A stretch of DNA of 64,000 nt, from contig CM065815.1 of the NCBI GenBank assembly GCA_033398695.1, positions 8,798,501 to 8,862,500 of the forward strand, in the 5' to 3' direction. The notes under the pieces are model-generated. The model saw only the letters and a program-made list of their open reading frames with translations, had not been told where the DNA came from and searched no databases. This document shows, one piece after another, positions 1 through 10,296 of this stretch. This stretch comes from Orobanche coerulescens. Taxonomy: Eukaryota; Streptophyta; Magnoliopsida; Lamiales; Orobanchaceae. Within the stretch, counting starts at the first letter, position 1, and each line of letters begins with the position of its first letter. A program made the position numbers and the translations under genes.

Positions 1-258
1 TTTGACAAAGAGACAAGTAATTGGTAGGTAGTGCTAACCTCACCAAGTGTAAATCCTATAGGACATAAAATAAACCTTTGTCAGTAAGCATAATGAGAAG
101 AATGAAGTCCTGAAGTACAAGGCTCGAAGGTTCTCATAAATGCCGTGGAATTGACTGAGGAGACGTACTCTCCCCTAAGCTACTTCATTAGCTTAGTAAT
201 TTCCGAAGGACTGGAAATGTAGCTCATAAATGTGGTTAGTGATATCTCTATTGGGATC

Positions 259-307
<49 letters not shown>

Positions 308-915
308 GTGCTCGATGGAATTTCATAACCTAAGTCAAGTGACTCTAGACCATGGAGTGCGTTTGCAGTACGGTTGAAACGCTCAGTTTACGGAATAAAA
401 CAATCCGGGCGGAATAAACTGTGTCCCTGCGTGTTTATTAAGAAAACAAGTTCTGGATTAGGGATTGTAGCTGTATATGTCGACGATATGAACATAATCG
501 GTACTCTTGACGAATTAAGAGAAACCGCAGCTATCTAAAATCCGGATTTTAGATGATGATCTGAGAAGAGCGGTCTTATCTAGGCATTGAGCTAGAACAT
601 CGAGCTAGTGGAATCCTCATCCACCCGTCTGCCTATGTCCAAAAGAAAATCAGGCATTTTAACATGGACAAGGCACATACGGTTAGCACTCCCATGATCG
701 GTCGTATTTTGGACTTGAAGAAAGATCTATTTCGTCCGAAAGAATGTGATGAAGAGCTTTTTGGAGACGAAATTCCCTATCTAAAGTGCAATAGGTGCAT
801 TATTGTACTTGGCTCAGTATACTCGACCTGATATAGCCTTCTCAGTGAACTTGTTGGCTAAATATAATTCTGAGCCCACACAACGTCATTGGAATGATAT
901 CAAGAACATCTTTTG
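1..915 (+). pseudogene. copia reverse transcriptase, decayed
   Basis: Frameshifted reverse transcriptase. Recognisable pieces in order are EETYSP (about 165-182), IYMKV after an expanded TA tract, SVYGIKQSG (about 388-415), the catalytic YVDDM (about 475-492), GIELEHRASGILIH (about 584-625) and LAQYTRPDIAFSVN (about 810-850). Copia RT normally reads these without a break; here the frame changes several times and stops occur. It is an inactive relic with no intact product expected. The homology stops at 915 because a solo LTR was inserted there. Confidence 0.85.
261..302. repeat. (TA)n microsatellite inside the RT relic
   Basis: About 21 TA units lie exactly where copia RT encodes the Asp/Asn-Ile-Tyr-Met-Lys-Val stretch: GSLN-IY reads into the tract and YMKV reads out of it. 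The microsatellite therefore seems to have grown from ATATAT codons of the dead gene. Confidence 0.8.
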
Positions 916-1082
916 TGTAATACCCGAGATCTTCGTTCCAGTTTCATTGAGTTTTTCTGCGGATTATCGGTTGGCATTGTCCATGTCTTTGGAATGTTGT
1001 GCCACGTATGGTTGTGTCATGAGTTGACACGAGTTTGATTCCCGTTCCAGATCATTTCATGAGTTTTTGACTCATTTCAGTG

Positions 1083-1434
1083 TAGCGCACGCTACTGTGC
1101 CATTATAAGCGCACGCTACTGGGTGGGTAGCGCACACTAACTGGCAGTCCAGAGACATTCCAGGAGCTACTGGACTGGGACTGGGTTCTCGTTAGCGCAC
1201 GCTAAGGTTGGTAGCTAGCGCACGCTATCGACTTTTTAGTGCACGTTAATTGTTCTTTCTAGCGCACGCTACCTGGTAGGTGCAGATCTGTCTAGGAGCT
1301 ACTGGGCTGGATCCATGACTCGTTAGCGCACGCTATGCATATTGGCTAACGCACACTAACTGTGTTACATGCGGGTTGTTTTGGAGCATTGACCCCGTTA
1401 GCGCACGCTATGCAGTGTGCTTAGCGCACGCTAA
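1083..1434. repeat. Array of 11 palindromic TAGCGCACGCTA motifs in U3
   Basis: Eleven copies in about 350 bp: seven perfect TAGCGCACGCTA and four with one or two changes. The motif is an inverted repeat with arms TAGCG/CGCTA around a 2-bp centre, often extended to TTAGCG...CGCTAA. The spacers are unrelated and irregular, so this is not a simple tandem repeat. The array ends 11 bp upstream of a TATA box. Related arrays occur at 57900-58272, 63702-64000, 31706-32946 and 38990-40224. Confidence 0.9.
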
Positions 1435-1437
1435 TAA

Positions 1438-1461
1438 CTGTCCAGTATAAATACTGGACAG
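1438..1461 (+). promoter_or_regulatory. LTR TATA box within a perfect inverted repeat
   Basis: TATAAATA at 1446-1453 forms the centre of an inverted repeat with 11-nt arms CTGTCCAGTAT and ATACTGGACAG around AA. It follows directly after the palindrome array, so this is the likely LTR core promoter, with transcription starting some 25-35 bp downstream. Confidence 0.65.
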
Positions 1462-2619
1462 CAACCTTCACTTTATCATTTCTCACCCTTCTTCATCCCT
1501 ATCCGATGGGAGCGAGATCTTGGAGGGTTTGTGGGTGATCTTCATCACCAAGCTTCATCTTGAAGTGGATTTATGTATGTCTAATATTATCTAATCATCT
1601 TCTTGGCCCAAATCAAGGTATTTTCTTCTTAGAACCATAGTTCTTGAATTTGAGGGTTTCTCCTTGATTCTTCAATTTAATCCGAGGATGATGAATCGAT
1701 TATGTAATTCTTGTTGTCTTGGTCATGATCTTCGGATTTTTGAACTCATTCATGATTTTATATCACTCAGAACATAGTTCTTGATTCCAATGAGAAACCC
1801 TTAGATCCTTGTTGTTCTTAGTGTTGATTTGGATTCCGATTAGTTTGTTGATTTGTGATGGTATTGTTCTCGTAGTATTCGGGGGACTGTTGAGATTCTT
1901 GATCGTTATTTGGAAGCTCAAGGGATGCTCGAACCCATCCGTTCGTCATTCCATTTCTCGTGGTTTTGAGGTAAGTATCTTGTCCATACACTTCGGATTT
2001 CGTAAGATATAATAATTGGTGACTGTCTATGTGCAAATTGAATGTTATATTGAACTTCCAAAAGAATCGATATATATTCTCGACAAGTGTTTTATTCCAA
2101 AATTAACTTGAGTGTTTGAGAACGAATGTGTCTCTCTAAGAATGGCTATTAGTATTGTATGTTGTGCCCGATTTTCGTGTGGTACTGTTAGGTGACTGTT
2201 GTTATGATGATGTGTGATGTTGTGTGATCTCCCATTGGGTTGTTCACTCGGGTATATCTCAAGGAGGCTTCGAGGTCCGTGGCTTACTAGCACGGGATGT
2301 GAATAACCCTTGGGAGGATGTCGATGTGGATATTTGGGTCTCAGACCCCGTGATTTGTGATTGGAATTGTATTTTGGAAATAACCTTTGGGATGTGTCCC
2401 AAAATGGTTTTCAGAAGGCTGGGAATTCTTTAAAACATTTTACTATCTGTTTACCTCGTTTCATTCCTACCTTTCATAGTTTGTAGATTATATTGTTAGT
2501 CTTGCTTGTGTCCGATTGCGGAGGTCATTCTAGTGAAGTACTCTGAGTATATGGTTTATAGTCCTTTGCATTGGAAGTCGGATATTACTACTTAGGGTGA
2601 GAGTTATATTCGTTCACCC

Positions 2620-2741
2620 CGAGAGGGCCTGACGAGGCCGAGGAGGGATCCGCGCATTGTCGGGTCCGCGAACATTCGGGTTAGCCACTGCGAGTGGGCC
2701 TGATGGGGCCGAGGAGGGATTCGTGCATTGTCGGGTCCACG
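2620..2741 (+). repeat. Two ~51-bp copies at 71-bp spacing inside the solo LTR
   Basis: The unit at 2620-2670 (GAGAGGGCCTGACGAGGCCG...) recurs at 2691-2741 with a few changes. Other Tekay-like LTRs here carry tandem units of similar size (31172-31335, 38459-38620, 59266-59400). The segment at 2233-2310 matches 59502-59575 in the gag-only element. Confidence 0.7.
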
Positions 2742-3571
2742 GTGAATCCAGGAGTATTTTTAGCCTTATGGCTTAGTGCATTTTGTGATATGTCTGGAGT
2801 ATCACGATGTTTTGACTTTCCGTAATGCCTGGGGACGTAATACATATTTATCAGAGGTGCTTGGACTAGAATGGCTTAAGAATGATGTGTTGTGGGTAAT
2901 TGGTCCTCAGTTGTGAATTGATGTCTCACTATAGTTTTCGTGATTATTTTCCAATCAAAAACTCCCGGGATTCGGAGTGGTTTTCAGAGTGCTTACTTGT
3001 TCAATTCTACTTTCAAGACTTGAACTATTTTAACTAAATGAAACATCTCGGGAAGTTTTTCTAAATTAATCAAGTCATTGTATTCCCAGAATATGATATG
3101 TATGGCTTGTATTTGTATTTTATACTTGTACTACCAAAATTGTGGAGTTTTCCTAACCCCCGATTATTCGGGGGTAGATGTCTGTATTGTGTCCAGGTAT
3201 TTACAGGTTGATGGGGAGCGAATCACAGGATCGGTACAAAGGATGATGGAAGACGACGATACTAATCACATGAAGACCAGTCGTTGAGTATTTAGGTAGT
3301 CTTGTTGTTTGTCTCTCCGTTGTATTGTTCTCCCATTTTACAGAGATGTTGATGTGTTCCAACCCCTGCGTGGGTACGAGTTATGAGAATCAGTTATGTA
3401 TGTTTGATATGTTGTGTTGTGGCATAAGACCAAATCGGTCTAGTGATTCGACTTTTTTCGTGTTGGCATGTATGGTTTATCGTGTTTTTCTGTATTTAGC
3501 CTGGTAGATCCTCACCGAGAGGGTCTGCGGCGCTGTAATATTCCCAATCGGTTTGGGGGTGTTACATTTTG

Positions 3572-4202
3572 ATACCTCAAAGGAACCATTGACTCAGGAC
3601 TTTTCTTTCCCTATCAGGCTAACGAAACTACCCATGAATGTACAATCACTAAAGTAAGTGTGAATGCCAAGGAAACTACCCCGACGAATGTGTTGGTAGG
3701 TTTTGCTGATGCTGGGTATTTTTCAGACCCACATAAAGGTCGATCCCAAACTGGTTATGTATTCACCATTGGGGACACCGCTATATATTGGAGATCAACT
3801 AAGCAAACCATTGTTGCTACCTCCTCGAATCACGCTGAGATTATCGCTCTAAACGAGGCGGTACGTGAGTGTATATGGTTGAGAGACATCGTCACACATA
3901 TTTGAGATAACAGTGGACTAAGTAATGTCACTGATGCGCCCACATGCATATACGAAAATAATGCCGCTTGCATCGAACAGATGAAGCTTGAGTATATCAA
4001 GGGGGATAATATGAAGCATATCTCTCCAAAGTTTTTCCGCAATCAGCAACAACGGGCCCTCCTCAACATCCAAGTTAAGCAAGTGAAGTCTGAGGAGAAT
4101 GCGGCTGATTTATTCACTAAATCATTACCCAAGGCCGTGTTTGAAAAACATGCGAGAAACATCAGAATGCGTAGGATTTCCGAACTCCCGAGATCGAAGT
4201 AA
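3572..4202 (+). pseudogene. copia RNase H domain, decayed
   Basis: Continuation of the copia gene after the solo LTR. Visible blocks are DAGYFSDPHKGRSQTGYVF (about 3710-3765), YWRSTKQTIVATSSNHAEII (about 3787-3845), a decayed YENNAACIEQM (about 3952-3984) and ADLFTKSLP (about 4103-4130). The family has Asp in the D-N-A-A-C block where Asn is read here, so a catalytic residue is probably altered. A TGA at 3904 and a frame change split the domain. The frame ends at 4202. Confidence 0.85.
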
Positions 4203-4715
4203 GGATCTGATGGGAGGGTGAGGTATAACGAATTTTACCCACCAATGTTGTACTCTTTTCTTTGACCAACGTTTACTTGTCCCTATGGGTTTTGTTTCTT
4301 GGAAAAGTTTTTAACGAGGCAATGTCACATGCACTGTTTTTCAGATTTCTTGATTGATGAACTAATCAGGGGGAGATGTAGACTTGACGGGGAGTCTTAC
4401 ATCCACGTCGCAAGTTGCACTATTTTCCTTAACCAAGGATTCTTTTTTTCCCACTAGGTTTTTATCACTTGGAAAGGTTTTTAACGAGGTAACTAGACAT
4501 TTAGCTCACTGATCGACGAACTGGTCACGTTCTTGAGCACACATTGATCGACGAAATGATCAATAGAGGTTTTGGCTTAACGAAATTAGCATAACCTATA
4601 TGTCTGGATGTTGTACTCTTTTTCTACGATCAAGACATTTTTCCTATGTGGTTTTTGCTTGACGAGGTTTTAACGAGGCAACTTGACATGTGTTGGAGAC
4701 TCGACACAAGGGGAG

Positions 4716-4886
4716 TATTAAAATAAATACACAGTGTGTGTCTTAGTCTACAGGTTCTCCCAACTGGTATAGGGCTAGGCCTGTTAGAATGTTCCAAAAT
4801 ATGTAATCTCTCCCTATTTAAAGAGACCATATTAATGAGAATATGCATCTTCTTCTGCCCTAATTCTTGCCTTGTGTGCTTTTACT

Positions 4887-4892
<6 letters not shown>
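4716..4892 (+). repeat. copia 3' LTR with upstream polypurine tract
   Basis: The purine tract AAGGGGAG (4708-4715) precedes a ~177-bp segment starting TATTAAAATAAATACAC and ending CTACAACA. It contains TATTTAAAGAGACC, typical of short copia LTRs. The first dinucleotide is TA instead of TG. No 5' LTR lies in the window to confirm the borders. Confidence 0.6.

Positions 4893-4956
<64 letters not shown>
4893..4956. repeat. (AT)n microsatellite
   Basis: Nearly pure AT dinucleotides with one interruption, between the copia LTR end and a dispersed repeat. Confidence 0.85.
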
Positions 4957-5205
4957 GGGTGGGTTCTGGTGAGAATGATATTTAAGTTAAGAAATAAGAA
5001 TGAATTTGATACATAGATCTTGATTAAATGAATGACCTACATTTATTCTCCAAAAAACGTATGCATAGAATGTAATATTTTAGTGCATCGATATTTTGAT
5101 GCATATAATGCAGAGTTTTAATGCATTGCAAGTTTGATGCAAATGCATATATTGCATGCATAAGGCAATCTGGACCGTGCATCACACGAAGATCAATGAT
5201 TCTGG
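4957..5205 (+). repeat. Dispersed repeat, copy 1 (second copy near 19752)
   Basis: The segment GGTTCTGGTGAGAAT... with many ATGCAT words is similar to 19752-19870 plus 20630-20702: a shared GAATTTG.T.CATAGAT core, repeated TTTTAATGCAT, and ATAGATCACAC or a decayed form near the end. Both copies border (AT)n tracts. The GGTGAGAA start recalls non-autonomous plant Helitrons, but neither end is proven. Confidence 0.45.
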
Positions 5206-5251
5206 TTTATTTTTATTTCTTACTCGAAAAGTCATTCCATTTGATCCAACA

Positions 5252-5252
<1 letters not shown>

Positions 5253-5322
<70 letters not shown>

Positions 5323-5333
5323 GTGTGTGTGTT
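5253..5333. repeat. Compound microsatellite (CT)n(TA)n(TG)n
   Basis: CT repeats (about 5253-5278) run into TA repeats (about 5279-5318) and then TG repeats (about 5321-5332). Open frames through it read as Ser-Leu and Tyr-Ile repeats and are not genes. Confidence 0.9.
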
Positions 5334-6240
5334 CGATTTGTTTGGATTGATTTGCACCCAATGTACGCTTTCCTGTATGAGGAATGAAATCAAATCGAGG
5401 GCATAATAGAAATTACTGTCATGAAAAAAAGGAACATTTTCTCTAAAAATGATATTCTTTTATTTATTTTTTAAATCTATCTTTACTATTAAAAGAGATT
5501 CTCCAAAACACTTTAAAAAAAAACACGCTATTTCCACATCATTTGTCTTTTTAAAAACTTCAGAAAAAGAAACAGATGGAAGTAATTTGATCGTATACTT
5601 TTATCTACTAACCAAAAACTCCATCTCTCTTTATTATCTTTATTTTGAACTTACAAATTAAATGATGATAACTTTTGCATATCAATTATATTTTGCTAAA
5701 AAATATATCAAATTAATCCATATTTTATGATATCTAATTAGATACTCATATCGTGCATGAGTATATATAAAATAATTTAAATATATGATACTTTTTGTAA
5801 GATTGATCGTGATATACTTAGACATTTAAATATTTTTACGTAAAATGTTAGAATTATTTTCAAAGTTTTGTAATTTAGAACTTCCAAAATTATTTTGTTT
5901 TTATGAAACACATTTTGTCAACGCCAAATCATATAGAAATTCATAAATAAGTATATGAGTTATATTTATAATGAAAGTTGATAATAATAACAACAAAATA
6001 AGTTAATTCATTTTTTACAAATTAAATTTAAAACTCATAATGTCCTACATAAAAAAATAAGTGATCATATTTACGTACATTTATAACTGTTTTACAATAA
6101 CATTAAAATTTACTCACATATTATTAATATAATTAAATATTTAGTATTTTATATCGTGCATCACTGAAAGACATTTCGACGCAAAAAAAAAGGTGGGCCC
6201 GCGCATATATGGACCATCTCGAAAATGAGAATTGATACAG
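5334..6240. other. AT-rich intergenic stretch, no gene seen
   Basis: About 0.9 kb of AT-rich DNA. ATCTTTACTATTAAAAGAG at about 5477-5495 resembles the start of some plant Helitrons, but no matching 3' hairpin was found. ATCGTGCAT words occur at about 5749 and 6153. Otherwise nothing recognisable. Confidence 0.5.
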
Positions 6241-6400
6241 CAACACCTCAGACCACACACCCAATCAGACTTCGTGCTTTATGAGGATTGTACCGCATGC
6301 TTTACAGATAAAATAGTCATTATAATAAAATTAATTATAAAGCGTGCAGTACAATCCCTGTAAAGCACGAGTGTCTTTGGGAGTGTGGTACAGAGTGTTG
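6241..6400. mobile_element. Foldback MITE, ~160 bp
   Basis: The outer ~60-70 bp pair as inverted repeats: CAACACC..AGACCACACACCC from 6241 against GGGAGTGTGGTACAGAGTGTTG ending 6400, and CGTGCTTTA..GGATTGTACCGCATGC against its complement at about 6342-6371. The unpaired centre is AT-rich. No convincing target duplication is visible, so the superfamily is open. Confidence 0.65.
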
Positions 6401-6477
6401 CCTATCATTTCACTTCGAAAATTACTGAAGAACACAATATACCATGTGTCTATGCTGCAATTAATGTCGTGTGATGA

Positions 6478-6933
6478 GGTAAGATTTCTGAAGTTTTTTC
6501 TCTTTGTATTTTTGAATGAAAATCCTGCAAATCCATGAAATTTTAAAATCTTTAAAAGTCTATGAAGTTTTGAATACCCCAGGATTTTTCAAAACCTAAA
6601 TTGAATACCTCAAGATTTTTAAGAATTTTTCAAAATCCGAATTGAATACCTCCAGACTTTTAAAATCCAAAAAAATCCAATACAATCTTAATCCAATGCC
6701 CCCTAGAATCGGTTTGGGCAGTGCTTAAAACCTCCAGTTTTGGTTTCGATTTGTTTAAGGTAGGGCTGCAAACGAGCCGAGCTGCTTGCGAGCATGCTCG
6801 GACCAAGCTCGACTCGAGCTCGAGTTGACCAAATTCAGCTAAACCCAAAAAATTATTAATGTTTCTTCGCTAACAATATTGAGGCGGCGGTTGATCATTG
6901 CTAAACCCAAATCTTGAATTCATGGCATGCAAT

Positions 6934-6966
<33 letters not shown>

Positions 6967-8170
6967 AACTCCGGAATCAGGCGTTGTTTCAACTTGTACT
7001 TAACCCTTTTTTTTTATACGCACGTACCCCGACTCGCACTGGAGTCAAACCCTCGGCCTCCTTGTTACAGGAGGGGAGGGGTATCCACTCCACCAATTGG
7101 TGGGGATTCTACTTATACTTAACTTGAGATGCTATTACTCATAATTGGAATCTAATTGTGGATAATATTATTAAAAAAATAATTTTTAACTATTAAAAGA
7201 ACAATGCCAATAAGTTCCAACACCGCACTTTTTGTTTGTATATTTTGAAGAGAATTTCGAGAATAAGACACTAATAACTTTAATTAAGTAATCATTAAAT
7301 ATACAAGGGATCGAAGAATGATCAATAATATAACTAGTGACTTTTTTACTTTACGATTATATTTTGATAAAAAAAATCAATTAAAGAATTGAAGTAACAG
7401 GGGTAAACATTTCACCGAAGTGAAAGGTCGGGCTACGATGTGGCACCTCGGCTGAATCTTGTACAAATTTGTCAACGATGTTGTACCATTTGAGCTTTCC
7501 GTCCTCCTCGTAGATCAGAAATGTAAAGGGTCCTTGCTCCGACCCCCAGATGAATCCTACCACTATGAATCCCGAATCGAATCCAGCTGCGTCATGATAC
7601 TTGGGAACCCATTGATCATTAAAATCCTAGCTGCCATACCCCAAGGGATTTTGACCTATTTCCTTCTTCGATTATTCCAGTATGGTACAGAAATCCATAT
7701 AACTCCTGGGTGTATGAGCACATTTGCTTTGGAATATGAGGTATGGATATTGTTCTGACCATATTCTTGGTGATATCGTAGCATAGGTATCCATAAATGG
7801 TCAACCAATAGATCGTGTCCTTGCAGTTGACACCGATCCAATAGATCCAATCATATGTGTAGATACTTCCCCAATAACTGAAGTAGTGATTGGCCTCGGA
7901 ATTCCATGTATTGGTTGAGCTCTAGTAGACGCTGATATGGTAAGTTCGACTTTCTTGTGTAGCATCATCAAGATCTGTAGTGGACCTAACACATACAAGC
8001 CTGTAATGTGGCAATTTTGAAGGCTCCGATGCCAGGTTGAGTGCTACGACGTAAGAAAAGCTGCCACTTGGATTCAACGGCACATCTATTACCTTCCTTG
8101 TTGTTGGTCTGTATATGTGATAGAGGTAATTGCCATTGATTGGCTTTCTGGATACAAGCACCATGAGGCC
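6478..8170 (-). repeat. Left arm of a large inverted duplication
   Basis: This 1.69-kb arm is repeated in reverse orientation at 8327-9851, with 156 bp between. The arms share, from outside in, an AT-rich flank, a stretch of degenerate ~40-bp units with GAATACCTC, a GCAAACGAGCCGAGC motif block (about 6766-6836), a GAATTCATGGCATGCAATTA segment and a broken F-box-associated gene. Compared segments agree at roughly nine positions in ten. This arm has a SINE (7004-7110) and an (AT)n tract (about 6934-6957) that the other lacks. Confidence 0.88.
7004..7110 (-). mobile_element. tRNA-derived SINE, ~107 bp
   Basis: On the minus strand it begins with a box-A-like TTGGTGGAGTGG, carries a box-B-like GGGTTTGACTCC and ends in an A9 run. 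It is flanked by 12-bp duplications ACTTGTACTTAA (6992-7003) and ACTTATACTTAA (7111-7122). The right arm of the inverted duplication has one copy of ACTTGTACTTAA at the matching place, which is a natural empty site. Box spacing and the A tail point to a tRNA-derived SINE, not a tRNA gene. Confidence 0.8.
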
Positions 8171-8365
8171 GTTGCATGCCTCCAGTATCTTCTGCTCACA
8201 ATCAGGTAGCTCGTACGGTACCAACACTTTTCCCGCTGGTTTCAAATACAAAAGCTGAATCCCTTTTTCGAAGCGGAGAGAGCATTGTGTAAATCCTGTG
8301 GGTAATAGATGGCAATTACCCAACGACCTCATGGTGCTTGTATCTAGAAAGTCTATCAATGGCAA
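7381..8365 (-). pseudogene. F-box-associated-domain protein pseudogene, left-arm copy
   Basis: Minus-strand relic resembling the C-terminal associated domain of plant F-box proteins: CNGLMVLVSRKPINGNYLYH, a YNPTTRKV-like block (YRPTTRKV here), HYRLVCVRS, YGYLCYDITKNM and a C-terminal FHFGEMFTPVTSIL. It includes about 60 residues encoded in the spacer (8171-8326) that the other copy lacks. The F-box itself is absent because the gene ends at the turn of the palindrome. A TAG at 7922-7924 and frame changes near 7800, 7650 and 7560 break it. No protein is expected; a hairpin transcript is possible. Confidence 0.75.
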
Positions 8366-9080
8366 TTACCTCTATCACATATACAACCCAACAACAAGGA
8401 AGGTAATAGATGTGCCGCTGAATCCAAGCGACAACTTTCTTTACGTCGTATCACTCAACCTGGCATCGGAGCCTTCAAAATCGCCACATTACAGGCTTGT
8501 ATGTGTTAGGTCCACTACAGATTCTGATGATGCTATACAAGAAAGTCGAACTTACCATATCAGCATCTACCAGAGCTCAACCAATACATGGAATTCATAG
8601 GCCAATTACTACTTCAGTTATTGGGGAAGTGTCTACACATATGATTGGATCCATTGGATCGGTTTCAACCGCAAGGACACGATCTATTGGTCGACCATTT
8701 ATGGATACCTATGCTACGATATCACCAAGAATATGGTCAGAATAATATCCATACCTCAGCTTCCAAAGCCAATGTGCTCATACACCCAGGAGTTATATGG
8801 ATTTCTGTACCATACTGGAATAATCGAAGAAGGAAACGAGTCAAAGTCCCTTGGGGTATGGCCGCTAGGATTTTAATGATCAATGGGTTCTCAAGTATCA
8901 TGACGCAGCTGGAGTCGATTCGGGATTCATAGCCGTAAGATTCATTTGGGGGTCGGGAGGACGGAAGCTCAAATGGTACAACATTGTTGACAAATCTGTA
9001 CAAGATTCAGCCGAGGTGCCACATACTAGCCCGACCTTTCACTTTGGTGAAATGTTTACCCCTGTTACTTCAATTCTTTA
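8327..9080 (+). pseudogene. F-box-associated-domain protein pseudogene, right-arm copy
   Basis: Mirror copy of the left-arm relic: MVLVSRKSINGNYLYHIYNP, LNLASEPSKSPHYRLVCVRS and YHISIYQSSTNTW, then a TAG at 8598-8600 that the left copy does not share (Glu codon there). The left copy's own TAG (7922-7924) is CAG here. The arms therefore acquired different stops after duplication. Later parts (CYDITKNM, FHFGEMFTPVTSIL) lie in other frames up to a TAA at about 9080. No F-box is present. Confidence 0.75.
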
Positions 9081-9851
9081 ATTGGTTTTTTTAGATCAGA
9101 ACGTAATCGTAAAGTAAAAAGGTCACTAGTTATATTATTGATCATTCTTCAATCCCTTGTATATTTATTGATTACTTAATTAAAGTTATTAGTGTCTTAT
9201 TTTCGAAATTCTCTTTATACATACAAACAAAAAGTGTGGTGTTGGAAATTATATTGGCATTGTTCTTTTAATAGTTAAAAATTATTTTTTTTAATAACAT
9301 TATCAACAATTAGATTCCAAATCTCAAGTTAAGTACAAGTAGAAATAAAGCATGATTCGAAAGTTACACACACATCTTTAATTAATTGCATGCCATGAAT
9401 TCAAGATTTGAGTTTAGCGATGATCAGCCGCCGCCTCAATATTGGTAGCGAAGAAACATTAATAATTTTTGGATTTAGCCGAACTTGATCAACTCGAGTT
9501 CGAGTCGAGCTTGGTCCGAGCATGCTCGCGAGCAGCTCGGCTCGTTTGCAGCCCTACCTTAGACAAGTCGAAACCGAAACTGGAGGTTTTAAGCATTACC
9601 CAAACCGATTCTAGGGGGTATTGGATTAATATTGTATTAGATTTTTTTGAATTTTAAAAGCTTGAAGGTATTCAATCCGGATTTTGAAAAGTCCTTAAAA
9701 ATTTTGAGGTATTCAATTCAGGTTTTGAAAACTCCTTAAAAATCCTGAGGTATTCAAAACTTCATAGACTTTTAAAGATTTTAAAATCTCATAGATTTTG
9801 CAGGATTTCCATTCAAAAATACAAAGAGAAAAATTATCCAGAAATCTTACC
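8327..9851 (+). repeat. Right arm of the large inverted duplication
   Basis: Reverse-complement copy of 6478-8170, beginning ACCTCATGGTGC (8327) and ending GAAATCTTACC (9851). It lacks the SINE and the (AT)n expansion of the left arm, so it is shorter (1.53 kb). The 156-bp spacer 8171-8326 is single-copy and belongs to the F-box-associated relic. Confidence 0.88.
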
Positions 9852-10121
9852 GCGCGAGATTTTGATGTAGTGTATTTTAGTTATATCACAATCGATAATT
9901 ATAATATTTGCTAACAAAGCTCCTTTTGCTAATAGAATCGAATTGTTAAGGCATAAAGAAGACAATGTTTCCCTTAGTTTGTATAGTCCAATGGAGTATT
10001 AAAAAAGAGGTTTCTTTAAACAATTGAACCCAGGAACGGATGTCTGCATTGATTCTAATCTGATAACTAGATATTTAAATAAATCACTTTAATGCGGTGG
10101 GGATATAGGCGAGATAAAATA
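9852..10121. other. Unassigned AT-rich DNA
   Basis: Single-copy-looking AT-rich sequence between the inverted duplication and an Emigrant-type MITE. No frame, RNA or repeat recognised. Confidence 0.5.
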
Positions 10122-10296
10122 TAGTTAAACCTTGATAAATGAATATTCGATAAACGAATAACTTTGTAAAATGAATAATTTTTTCCGGTCCCAACTCTTT
10201 ATAACATGTTCAAATTTTCTTTTGATAAATAAATAATTTCGCTAAATAAATACTTTTATCCGGTCCCGATCATATTTATTTATCGAGATTTGACTG
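10122..10296. mobile_element. Emigrant-type (pogo-like) MITE, 175 bp
   Basis: Terminal inverted repeats TAGTTAAACCTTGATAAATG and the complement of TTTATTTATCGAGATTTGACTG are flanked by TA on both sides (10120-10121 and 10297-10298). These fit the CAGTNAAACCTCNATAAAT ends of Emigrant/Lemi MITEs. Two TCCGGTCCC words sit inside. It is non-coding. Confidence 0.75.

Larger units (their letters stand above)
916..3566 (+). mobile_element. Solo LTR of a Tekay-like Ty3/gypsy element
   Basis: A 2651-bp sequence begins TGTAATACCCGAG and ends GGGGGTGTTACA, flanked by perfect 5-bp duplications TTTTG (911-915 and 3567-3571). The ends match the LTRs at 57734-60283 and 63536 onward, and the full-length element at 30690-40374. 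No internal region is present, so it is a solo LTR left by LTR-LTR recombination. Orientation is set by the TGTAATACCC end and the TATA box at 1446. Short open frames within it are not expected to be genes. Confidence 0.92.
1..4892 (+). mobile_element. Ty1/copia retrotransposon remnant (3' half), split by a solo LTR
   Basis: Degraded 3' part of a copia element: reverse transcriptase (1-915), RNase H (3572-4202), an untranslated tail, a short polypurine tract and a 3' LTR ending about 4892. The 5' part lies outside the window. A chromovirus solo LTR (916-3566) sits inside, flanked by TTTTG on both sides, so the copia element is older. Reading across the insertion, the RT/RNase H linker runs on, with a TGA where the family has Arg (CGA), so the copia frame was probably already dying. 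The RNase H wording resembles the Tork/SIRE group, but the clade is not certain. Confidence 0.85.

Noticed and set aside
1083..1434. Regularly recurring short repeats suggesting a CRISPR-like array
   Set aside because: The repeat is only 12-14 bp, spacers vary widely in length, and the array lies inside a plant LTR.
4736..5387. Open frames reading as Tyr-Ile or Ser-Leu repeats
   Set aside because: They are translations of (AT)n and (CT)n microsatellites.
5449..6170. A fourth Helitron beginning near 5477
   Set aside because: The start resembles plant Helitrons, but no 3' hairpin with a fitting end was found downstream.
7024..7110. tRNA gene
   Set aside because: It has box A and box B likenesses but also an A9 tail and 12-bp target duplications, and does not fold as a complete cloverleaf; it is a SINE.
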